From assembly GCF_040567655.1 (NCBI RefSeq), contig NZ_JBEXAC010000001.1:248001-312000 (forward strand): 64,000 bases of DNA, written 5' to 3'. The notes beneath the pieces are model-generated. The model saw only the letters and a list, made by a program, of their open reading frames with translations, did no database searches and was not told the DNA's origin. A program made the translations under genes and the position numbers. Below, one piece after another: positions 14,615 to 20,952 of this stretch. Within the stretch, counting starts at the first letter, position 1. The number at the start of each line of letters is the position of its first letter. Source of the stretch: Chitinophaga sp. H8 (GTDB lineage: Bacteria; Bacteroidota; Bacteroidia; Chitinophagales; Chitinophagaceae).

Positions 14615-16534
14615 ATGAAACTAGCTATTTACCAGGGTATCTACAGGATATGTTTCTTTTTATTGTTGTTATTGACAAATATAGCAGTGATACAAGGACA
14701 GCAATTAACCGCACCTGCTGATACTGCCGGGGCTACTACTACCCATCACCTGGAAGAAGTAGTGGTCAGGGAAAACCGGTTCTCCGCACCGCTGAAAGCA
14801 TTAAATAGAAATATTACGATCATTGGCAGAAAGGAAATTGAAGCAACTGCAGCTACCTCTATTAATGAGATGCTCTCGCATGTACCGGGACTGGATGTTC
14901 GCCAGCGTGGCCCAGGGGGAATGCAGGCCGATATCGGTATTGACGGAGGCACTTTTGATCAGACACTGGTGCTGCTTAATGGTATAAAAATTACAGACCC
15001 GCAAACTGGTCATAATATCATGAACCTGCCGGTGGCCTTGTCTGATATTGATCATATAGAAGTATTGCGCGGAGCGGCTGCCCGTATTTATGGAATCAAT
15101 GCACTGAACGGGGCTATCAACATCATTACCCGCAAGCTGCCGCAAAGTGGCGTGAATATCAGCGCTGCCGGAGGATCCAGTTTCAGGAAGAATGAAAAGG
15201 AACAATTGTACAATAGTTACAGTGCCGGCGCTACGGCCGGACTGGTAAAACCCAACAGCAACCAGGCATTGTCTGTAAGCGGACAAGCTGGCAATGGCTA
15301 CCGGTATAATACGGCCTATGAGAACTACAAAGCATTTTACCAGGCCAGCTTTGACACAGATACGGCGCAGCAATGGAATGTATTGGCAGGATACGTCAGC
15401 AATCAATATGGTGCTAACGGTTTTTATGCTGCACCGGGCGATAAGGAGGCGGAAGAAAAAGTACAAACCCTGCTCACCGCAGTAAGTATGAGCTCCAGGG
15501 TAAACCAGCACTGGACCATTTTACCCCGTATCAGCTACCGGTATACAAAGGATGATTACCGTTATATCCGGCAAACGCCGGATAAGTCGCGCAACCTGCA
15601 TAATACCCATATTGTGGATGCAGAACTGAATAATACTTTTGATACGCGTATAGGTTATTTTGGTGCAGGGCTGGAAGCACGATTTGAACATATCGGCAGC
15701 AGTAACCTGGGCAATCATGAACGGGTAAACCTGGGCATTTACGGAGAGTACAGATTAAAGACAACCGGCCCGTTCAGCTTTACCCTGGGCAGTTATCTCA
15801 ACTATAATTCTTTCTATGGCTGGCAGCTGTTTCCCGGTGCAGATGTGGGATACAACATCCTGCCAAACCTGAAAGCATTTGCTAACGTGGGTACTGCACA
15901 GCGCCTGCCTACTTATACAGATCTGTATTACAAAAGCCCCAGTATCCTGGGAAATGATAAGCTGGAACCGGAAAAAGCCACTTATATGGAAGCGGGAATC
16001 CGTAAGTTCAGCGGTAAATATTCCTTTTCTACCAGTGTGTTTTACAGGCAGATTTCCCGTTTTATTGATTATGTAAAAGATAGTGTACCACAGCCGTGGC
16101 AGCCACAGAATTTTCAACGGGCAGATACCAAAGGATTTACCTTGAGTGCCGGTTATAATACACTTTTATCTGAACAGGGCGTGTTTAACCGCCTGGGTAT
16201 TAATGTAGGGTATAACTATCTGTCGCCTGATTTTAAAAACAATACCGGATTAAATAAAATCTCCAGGTATGTATTGGAAAGCTTGCGGCATCAGTTTAAT
16301 GCCGGCGCGCAGGTAGGCATATGGCAGCATTTCAATGTGTCGGCTGCTGCACGTTATTGTATGCGGATCAACTATAAGGATTATACAGTGGTGGATGCGC
16401 GTGTGTCTTATAAGCATCATCGCTTCCAGGTATATGCTGATGCGACCAATATCCTGGACGTTACTTACATCGAAGCGGGTGCTGTACCAATGCCTGGCAG
16501 GTGGATGACACTGGGAGGCACTATCAGTTTGTAA
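14615..16534 (+). CDS. TonB-dependent outer-membrane receptor (BtuB-like class)
   Basis: A 639-residue receptor from the ATG at 14615, whose first 30 residues (MKLAIYQGIYRICFFLLLLLTNI...) are a signal peptide. There is no STN or carboxypeptidase-like domain. The protein goes straight from a TonB-box-like LEEVVVRENRFS to the plug (IGRKEIEATAATSINEMLSHVPGLDVRQRGPGG, then HIEVLRGAAARIYGINALNGAINIITRK) and the 22-strand barrel, ending in WMTLGGTISL. The short architecture resembles vitamin B12 or heme/iron receptors rather than SusC. No cobalamin riboswitch was seen upstream. Its last codons are duplicated at 17281-17297, beyond the inserted gene pair. Confidence 0.92.
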   Translation: MKLAIYQGIYRICFFLLLLLTNIAVIQGQQLTAPADTAGATTTHHLEEVVVRENRFSAPLKALNRNITIIGRKEIEATAATSINEMLSHVPGLDVRQRGPGGMQADIGIDGGTFDQTLVLLNGIKITDPQTGHNIMNLPVALSDIDHIEVLRGAAARIYGINALNGAINIITRKLPQSGVNISAAGGSSFRKNEKEQLYNSYSAGATAGLVKPNSNQALSVSGQAGNGYRYNTAYENYKAFYQASFDTDTAQQWNVLAGYVSNQYGANGFYAAPGDKEAEEKVQTLLTAVSMSSRVNQHWTILPRISYRYTKDDYRYIRQTPDKSRNLHNTHIVDAELNNTFDTRIGYFGAGLEARFEHIGSSNLGNHERVNLGIYGEYRLKTTGPFSFTLGSYLNYNSFYGWQLFPGADVGYNILPNLKAFANVGTAQRLPTYTDLYYKSPSILGNDKLEPEKATYMEAGIRKFSGKYSFSTSVFYRQISRFIDYVKDSVPQPWQPQNFQRADTKGFTLSAGYNTLLSEQGVFNRLGINVGYNYLSPDFKNNTGLNKISRYVLESLRHQFNAGAQVGIWQHFNVSAAARYCMRINYKDYTVVDARVSYKHHRFQVYADATNILDVTYIEAGAVPMPGRWMTLGGTISL

Positions 16535-16536
16535 AT
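16520..16536 (+). repeat. 17-bp direct repeat, left copy (receptor 3' end)
   Basis: ACTATCAGTTTGTAAAT covers the last codons T-I-S-L and the stop of the TonB receptor. An identical copy lies at 17281-17297. The repeats bracket a two-gene module. Confidence 0.9.
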
Positions 16537-16601
16537 GTGAGATTTACATAATTGGTTGTCTCCTTCTCTGCTTATTCGTACATTTATAATTAAACTTGAT
16601 T

Positions 16602-16808
16602 ATGGGAGATTTTAAGTTTGATAGAACTGCTTTTAAAATGATGTCTTTTCAGGAAGCAGATAATGCAAATGTATTTCATAAGGATGTTTCTTATGAGGAA
16701 CGTTTGCGTCAGGCATACTATCTTATTTCGCAGGCATATGGGTTTACCATGGATGCACAACCTAAGCTTGACAGGGGGTATTTTATAAGCCGGAAACTTA
16801 ATAAATAA
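16602..16808 (+). CDS. Small protein coupled to a nucleotidyltransferase (possible antitoxin or partner)
   Basis: A 68-residue charged protein from the ATG at 16602 (MGDFKFDRTAFKMMSF), with an earlier in-frame ATG at 16596. It contains QEADNANVF, EERLRQAYYLISQAYGF and a C-terminal LDRGYFISRKLNK. No signal peptide or membrane segment is present. A promoter-like TACATTTA lies at 16579-16586. Its stop TAA shares one base with the ATG of the next gene, so the pair is translationally coupled. I recognise this as a small protein often placed before nucleotidyltransferase genes in Bacteroidota, but I know no established function. Antitoxin is an inference from size and coupling. Confidence 0.8.
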   Translation: MGDFKFDRTAFKMMSFQEADNANVFHKDVSYEERLRQAYYLISQAYGFTMDAQPKLDRGYFISRKLNK

Positions 16809-17269
16809 TGGGGACTATTTTTAATAGTGATTTCCGGGATTTTATTCAGGCATTGAATAACCAGCATGTACAATATATTTTAGTGGGCGGATATGCTGTA
16901 ATACTCCATGGTTATAGACGGGTAACCGGTGATATGGATATATGGGTTAATAGAACAAAAGAGAATTATGTAAAGTTGTCTCGTGCTTTCGCTGAATTTG
17001 GTCTTTCAGTTTTTGAAATGACAGAAGAAAAATTCCTGGATACAGACACTGCCGATGTTTTCTCTTATGGTCGCCCTCCTGTCAGCATAGATATTATTAC
17101 GAAACTAAAAGGTGTCAACTTTGATGAAGCATTTGCACAAGCTCAGACATTTAGCGAAGAAGGGTTAGTAATCAGGTTTATACATCTTAATAATCTTATT
17201 CAAGCTAAGAAAGCTGCAGGTCGTCACAAGGATCTAGATGATATAGAAAAACTAACATCAGGTAGTTGA
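16808..17269 (+). CDS. Minimal nucleotidyltransferase (AbiEii/MNT-like), possible toxin
   Basis: A 153-residue nucleotidyltransferase-fold protein. Residues about 21-45 hold the signature LVGGYAVILHGYRRVTGDMDIWV: the G-G loop followed by D-x-D for metal binding. The third acid is likely in VSIDII (about 95-100). It resembles AbiEii/AbiGii-type and related minimal nucleotidyltransferases, several of which are toxins that modify tRNA or proteins. It overlaps the preceding small gene by one base. The pair is bracketed by 17-bp direct repeats and looks richer in A+T than its neighbours, both suggesting arrival by transfer. Toxin activity is inferred. Confidence 0.85.
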   Translation: MGTIFNSDFRDFIQALNNQHVQYILVGGYAVILHGYRRVTGDMDIWVNRTKENYVKLSRAFAEFGLSVFEMTEEKFLDTDTADVFSYGRPPVSIDIITKLKGVNFDEAFAQAQTFSEEGLVIRFIHLNNLIQAKKAAGRHKDLDDIEKLTSGS

Positions 17270-17280
17270 GAAGAGTGAGT

Positions 17281-17297
17281 ACTATCAGTTTGTAAAT
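17281..17297 (+). repeat. 17-bp direct repeat, right copy
   Basis: Identical to 16520-16536. It is followed after 12 bp by the terminator at 17310-17341, the position expected for the receptor's own terminator before an insertion. Confidence 0.9.
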
Positions 17298-17309
17298 AAT
17301 TGTTTAAAT

Positions 17310-17341
17310 AAAGCCCTGCAAACACCTGTTTGCAGGGCTTT
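17310..17341. terminator. Bidirectional terminator
   Basis: A perfect 14-bp stem (AAAGCCCTGCAAAC with GTTTGCAGGGCTTT) around the loop ACCT, with T-rich sequence on both sides. It serves the plus-strand cassette or receptor and the minus-strand VOC gene. Confidence 0.92.
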
Positions 17342-17374
17342 TATATTAATCAGAAAGGGGAAGGACCATTGCCC

Positions 17375-17836
17375 TTACTCCTGCACTGGTGGCGCGTATT
17401 TTACCAGATCAATACCAATGCCATTCGGATCTGTTATCGCAAAGTGGCGGTCGCCCCAGGGTTCATCCCTGAGTTCAATGGTTATTTTTAATCCTTTCTT
17501 TTTGATTACATCGTATAAAGCATCCACATCCTCTACTTCAATCGTTAGGTACATGCCCTGTCCGTTGAAGGGCTTTTGAAAAATGGGCTGCTGGGAAGGA
17601 TGTTCAGGCAGTAAAAAGCTGATCGCTGTGGTGCCGTCAGGGGTATGCAGCAGCAGGTAAAAGTCATTTTCGAAGATGACGCCAAATCCCAGGTTATTGG
17701 TGTAGAAAGCCTTGCTTTCAGCTAGTTTTTTGGTAACAATCCCGGCGTTGAGTTTCATTGTTGTTGGTTTATTTTTTTGTGAAAAGCCATGTAAGGCCAG
17801 TAAGATCGTAATGGTCAGCAGTAATGCCCGTTTCAT
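17375..17836 (-). CDS. Exported VOC-superfamily (glyoxalase-like) protein
   Basis: From the ATG at 17836 the protein has 153 residues with a clear signal peptide, MKRALLLTITILLALHGFSQ. The mature part is one vicinal-oxygen-chelate domain: LNAGIVTKKLAESKAFYTNNLGFG, MYLTIEVEDVDALYDVIKKKG, and the C-terminal DRHFAITDPNGIGIDLVKY. Two such beta-alpha-beta-beta-beta units form a metal site in glyoxalases and dioxygenases. The export signal is unusual for this family. It is the third gene in a likely minus-strand unit after the Crp/Fnr and AraC genes. The substrate is unknown. The longer start at 17881 adds residues before the signal peptide and is rejected. Confidence 0.85.
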   Translation of the reverse strand: MKRALLLTITILLALHGFSQKNKPTTMKLNAGIVTKKLAESKAFYTNNLGFGVIFENDFYLLLHTPDGTTAISFLLPEHPSQQPIFQKPFNGQGMYLTIEVEDVDALYDVIKKKGLKITIELRDEPWGDRHFAITDPNGIGIDLVKYAPPVQE

Positions 17837-17904
17837 GATCATTGATTTAACGATACAAAGGTCATCATTACAGGATGGCATACATTGTAAAAATCGGACA
17901 ACTT

Positions 17905-18720
17905 TTATTGTTCAAATGCCTGGGTAGGGGTGAGGCCAAACAGGGTCTTGAATTCCTTGATGAAGTGGGCCTGGTCGTAGTAACCTGCATCAAAAAAGAT
18001 TTTATGCTTGCGCAGATAGGCAGGAGAGGGATTACTATGCAGGATATGCTGGAACCGAACCACTTTGCTGAATGTTTTGGCACTGTCGCCAATATAATGT
18101 TCAAACAGCCGGCGCAGCTGGCGGTTGCTGATGCCTGTAGCAAGTTCTTTTTCAATATTTACAATGCCCTGTTGTTCCAGTATCGTATGCAGGGCATTAA
18201 AAAAGCGGCGATCCTGTTGTAGTGTCTTTTGTAAGAGAATAGGCAGAAAATGCTGGTCCAGTTGATGTTTTATTTCAGCAGTGGTAAGTGCCGGGTGAAA
18301 ATGACTGGCAATAAACCGGGCTGTATCAGGCAAAACAACAGATAGTGTTTCAAAGCGATTCGTAAGTTCGGCCGCTGCAATATTAAACAACAAAGGAAAT
18401 GCAGCCGGAAAGAAACGTATGCCTATATAGTGAAATGTGGGGCTTAATGGAAAAGCAGTATAGGCACTGGAAAACCCCATTACAAAACTTTCCTGTGGCT
18501 GATGCAGTTCAAAGAAGATATCCATACAGCCATCGGCCACTACCCGATAATGAAAGGTTTCCTGCAGCGGACTGCTGGTGTGCAGTTGCCAGTAGCAGTA
18601 AATGTAATTCTGAAGGGCAGGGTCGGGTAGTAACTCCACATAGCTGACCTGCGCCACTGTTTGTTTTACTGTAGGCTGAACAGGCTGATAAAGTTGCCGG
18701 ATGGAAGGAACAGGTGCCAT
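17905..18720 (-). CDS. AraC-family regulator with DUF6597-type N-terminal domain
   Basis: A 271-residue regulator. The N-terminal half YVELLPDPALQNYIYCYWQL...RVVADGCMDIFFE is the DUF6597-type sensor seen in many Bacteroidota AraC proteins. The C-terminal part contains the DNA-binding helices (RQLRRLFEHYIGDSAKTFSKVVRFQ, AGYYDQAHFIKEFKTLFGLTPTQAF). It starts eight bases after the stop of the Crp/Fnr gene, so the two are almost certainly co-transcribed, followed by the VOC gene 68 bp on. Confidence 0.92.
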   Translation of the reverse strand: MAPVPSIRQLYQPVQPTVKQTVAQVSYVELLPDPALQNYIYCYWQLHTSSPLQETFHYRVVADGCMDIFFELHQPQESFVMGFSSAYTAFPLSPTFHYIGIRFFPAAFPLLFNIAAAELTNRFETLSVVLPDTARFIASHFHPALTTAEIKHQLDQHFLPILLQKTLQQDRRFFNALHTILEQQGIVNIEKELATGISNRQLRRLFEHYIGDSAKTFSKVVRFQHILHSNPSPAYLRKHKIFFDAGYYDQAHFIKEFKTLFGLTPTQAFEQ

Positions 18721-18728
18721 AATGATGA

Positions 18729-19442
18729 TCAGATATTACCGTAGTTGGAAATTTCCACCAGCTTTTTGATATCATGTATCATGATCTTCCTGCCCTGGGT
18801 ACTCAGGATACCGGAAGTTTTAAATTCTTTCAGGAAGCGGACCACATTTTCTTTCGCAGTACCTACCATGTTGGCCAGGTCGGTCCGGGAAATATTGATT
18901 ACGACAGATTGTGGAGTTGTATCTGCTGTTTTAAATTTTTCCCGCAGTACAATCAGGGTGATGGCCAGCCGTTCCCGTACAGACCTTTGCGCAAATACTG
19001 TAATACTGTTGGTTAATACGGCAAATTCATGACTGAGGGTTTTGAGCAGCCGGTGGGATAAAATATTGGAATTTTGTAATGTTTGGAGGAAATCTTCCCT
19101 GGGAATGAAAGCCACTGTGCTATCTTCAATGGTAGCGGCAGAATCCGGATAACGTTCTTCAGAAAGAATGGCATGATATCCCAATAATTCTCCCTCATTG
19201 GCTACATAAAGGATATGTTCTTTGCCTTCATGATCGGCTTTATACTTCTTTACCTTCCCTTTTTTGACAAAAAAGATGCCTGCGGGCACACTTCCTGCTC
19301 TGAAAAGAATATCTCCCTTGTTGTATTTTTGTTCGGACATATGGGCACATAGACTATTAAATTCCTCTTCAGGCAGGTTATTTAGTATGGATTCCGACTT
19401 AAAACTCCATTTATCTATAGGAAAAAGGCCGATTAAACTCAT
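18729..19442 (-). CDS. Crp/Fnr-family transcriptional regulator
   Basis: A 237-residue regulator with a cyclic-nucleotide-type beta-barrel (YNKGDILFRAGSVPAGIFFVKKGKVKKYKADHEGKEHILYV, about 39-80), a long dimer helix, and a C-terminal winged helix (VVINISRTDLANMVGTAKENVVRFLKEFKTSGIL). The recognition helix has E-N-V-V-R, matching the E-x-x-x-R used by FNR to read TTGAT half-sites. A perfect TTGAT-N4-ATCAA box lies 28 bp from its start. It has a single Cys (residue 32), so it cannot hold an FNR-type iron-sulfur cluster. The signal it senses is unknown. It is first gene of crp-araC-VOC. Confidence 0.93.
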   Translation of the reverse strand: MSLIGLFPIDKWSFKSESILNNLPEEEFNSLCAHMSEQKYNKGDILFRAGSVPAGIFFVKKGKVKKYKADHEGKEHILYVANEGELLGYHAILSEERYPDSAATIEDSTVAFIPREDFLQTLQNSNILSHRLLKTLSHEFAVLTNSITVFAQRSVRERLAITLIVLREKFKTADTTPQSVVINISRTDLANMVGTAKENVVRFLKEFKTSGILSTQGRKIMIHDIKKLVEISNYGNI

Positions 19443-19469
19443 ATGTAAAAAAAGTGTTTTGTAGAAAAA

Positions 19470-19483
19470 TTGATATTAATCAA
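19470..19483. promoter_or_regulatory. Perfect FNR-type operator between divergent units
   Basis: TTGATATTAATCAA matches TTGAT-N4-ATCAA exactly. It lies between the divergent Crp/Fnr gene (start 19442) and the GcvH-like gene (start 19540), about 60 bp from the predicted transcription start of the latter, an activator-type distance. Next to the regulator gene it may also give autoregulation. Confidence 0.75.
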
Positions 19484-19527
19484 TATTTCAATTGATAACT
19501 TTTAGCGCAAAGACCAAATACTAAAGG

Positions 19528-19535
19528 TACCTTTG
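19528..19535 (+). promoter_or_regulatory. -7 promoter element of the GcvH-like gene
   Basis: TACCTTTG matches TAnnTTTG exactly, with its last base four bases before the ATG at 19540. This implies a leaderless or nearly leaderless transcript. No -33 box is seen at the usual distance, which fits a promoter dependent on an activator at 19470-19483. Confidence 0.5.
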
Positions 19536-19539
19536 TGTT

Positions 19540-19941
19540 ATGAAAGTATCAACTATTTCAAGGCCGGGAATGTATTTTACTCATGAACACGAGTGGATAG
19601 ATTTTAACGGTACCGTGGGTTTTGTAGGTATTTCCCTCTTCAGGTTGAAAGAGATCAGTAAAATAGATAGTATTAAATGGCTGGCCCCCAAGGGCACTGT
19701 TGTGAAAGGCACTTTAATGGCAGAAATATATGCTGATAATACTGTCATCCCTATTCATGCACCAGTAAGTTGTAAATTTTTAGGCCCTAATGCCAAATTG
19801 AAGACCAACCTGAACTTAATTCTTCAGAGTCCGCAGGACCAGGGATGGATTTTCTTCGTCACGCCATCCAAATTCCGAAGCAGAGATAACCTTCTTTTGC
19901 CTGAGGCGTATCAGAAAAATTTGAGTGCAAAAGTATCCTGA
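19540..19941 (+). CDS. GcvH-like protein without a lipoyl lysine
   Basis: A 133-residue protein with the lipoyl-domain pattern of glycine-cleavage H protein: YFTHEHEWIDFNGTVGFVGIS (12-32) matches the H-protein opening (Y-x-x-x-H-E-W), and APVSCKFLGPNAKL (74-87) matches the second hairpin. In true H proteins a Lys in E-S-V-K carries lipoate. Here the stretch from 57 to 78 (GTLMAEIYADNTVIPIHAPVSC) has no Lys, and Asn67 stands near that position. It therefore cannot be lipoylated in the normal way. It is followed three bases later by a methyltransferase gene. Its role is unknown; structural or regulatory use of the fold is possible. Confidence 0.78.
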   Translation: MKVSTISRPGMYFTHEHEWIDFNGTVGFVGISLFRLKEISKIDSIKWLAPKGTVVKGTLMAEIYADNTVIPIHAPVSCKFLGPNAKLKTNLNLILQSPQDQGWIFFVTPSKFRSRDNLLLPEAYQKNLSAKVS

Positions 19942-19944
19942 TTT

Positions 19945-20544
19945 ATGCAAAACAGTTCTTTATTAAGGCCTGCCTGCTACAGGAACGATGCTACTTTTGA
20001 CTGGCTCTATCCGGAAAGGATACAGCAATTATCAAAAAGACATTGGACTCCTATGGGGGTGGCCAGAAAATCTGCGCATTTCCTGGCAAATGCGCCCGGC
20101 AAAAAGATATTGGATATTGGAAGCGGGGTCGGCAAATTTTGCCTGATCGGCGCACATTATTATCCGGAAGCTACTTTTTACGGAGTAGAACAACGAAAGG
20201 AATTATATAATCATGCACTTGCTGCCAAAGAAGCTGCTAAGGTGACCAATGTGGATTTTATCCATGGTAATTTTACGCAGATTGATCTGGATGAGTATGA
20301 TAATTTCTACTTTTACAATTCCTTTTTTGAGAATCTGGACGATAACGACCGGATAGATCATCAGATCGAATATTCTGCCAGCTTGTATGTATACTACTCG
20401 CGTTTTCTGTTTAAAGCACTGGATAATAAGCCCAGTGGAACACGCCTGGTAACATTTCATAGCCTGGAAAATGAAGTGCCGCCCAGCTATCAGGTGGTAG
20501 ATGCTTCTATCGATCTGCTGCTCAAAATGTGGATTAAAAGATAG
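19945..20544 (+). CDS. Class I SAM-dependent methyltransferase
   Basis: A 199-residue protein with a Rossmann methyltransferase core. Motif I is KKILDIGSGVGKFC (about 53-66), the acidic end of strand 2 is FYGVEQRKEL, and VDFIHGNFTQIDLDEYDNFYFYNSFFEN resembles motifs II-IV. The start is three bases after the stop of the GcvH-like gene, so the two are co-transcribed. The substrate is unknown. The N-terminal RNDATFDWLYPERIQQLSKRHWTP is distinctive and suggests a specialised family with the GcvH-like partner. Confidence 0.85.
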   Translation: MQNSSLLRPACYRNDATFDWLYPERIQQLSKRHWTPMGVARKSAHFLANAPGKKILDIGSGVGKFCLIGAHYYPEATFYGVEQRKELYNHALAAKEAAKVTNVDFIHGNFTQIDLDEYDNFYFYNSFFENLDDNDRIDHQIEYSASLYVYYSRFLFKALDNKPSGTRLVTFHSLENEVPPSYQVVDASIDLLLKMWIKR

Positions 20545-20605
20545 ACCGGCAGGGGAGCTGTAAGATGAACTCTAAAACAAATAGCATTCAGTAAATATTA
20601 TTATC

Positions 20606-20878
20606 ATGACAACAGATGACTATGCATTGCTGATCTTCGAGCAGCTGAAAAGCGCGAAGGATTACGGACAAGTGGAAAGCATACTGACAACATCCGTGAA
20701 AGATATGACTGCGGAAAAAAAGAACGGATTTATCATTGAGCGCTACATCAACAAATTGCAGCTTATTTTAGAAACATTGTCACCACTGGATTGCAACAGT
20801 GCTGAGTGGAGCAATTATCGTTATGCACTTATTTATGTGCGTAAATTATCAACTAAACCACAGCTGGTAAACAACTAG
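20606..20878 (+). CDS. Unknown 90-residue protein
   Basis: A small soluble protein, MTTDDYALLIFEQLKSAKDY..., predicted mostly helical (KKNGFIIERYINKLQLILETL). No signal peptide, membrane segment or metal motif is seen. It lies 61 bp after the methyltransferase gene on the same strand and is followed at once by a terminator, so it is probably the last gene of the GcvH-like unit. I do not recognise a family. Confidence 0.7.
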   Translation: MTTDDYALLIFEQLKSAKDYGQVESILTTSVKDMTAEKKNGFIIERYINKLQLILETLSPLDCNSAEWSNYRYALIYVRKLSTKPQLVNN

Positions 20879-20888
20879 TACAGCCAAC

Positions 20889-20941
20889 AATGCACAAATG
20901 CTGCATGGCTTTACGCACTACAGCATTTGTGCATTATTTTT
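20889..20941 (+). terminator. Rho-independent terminator
   Basis: A perfect 15-bp stem (AATGCACAAATGCTG with CAGCATTTGTGCATT) around a 17-base loop, followed by ATTTTTTG. It ends the GcvH-like / methyltransferase / unknown unit. Confidence 0.85.
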
Positions 20942-20952
20942 TGTACCCTGCC

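Noticed and set aside
14801..15511. A 236-codon open frame on the minus strand
   Set aside because: It lies wholly inside the TonB receptor gene, has no family features and is rich in Cys, Ser and Arg, as antisense frames of receptor genes tend to be.
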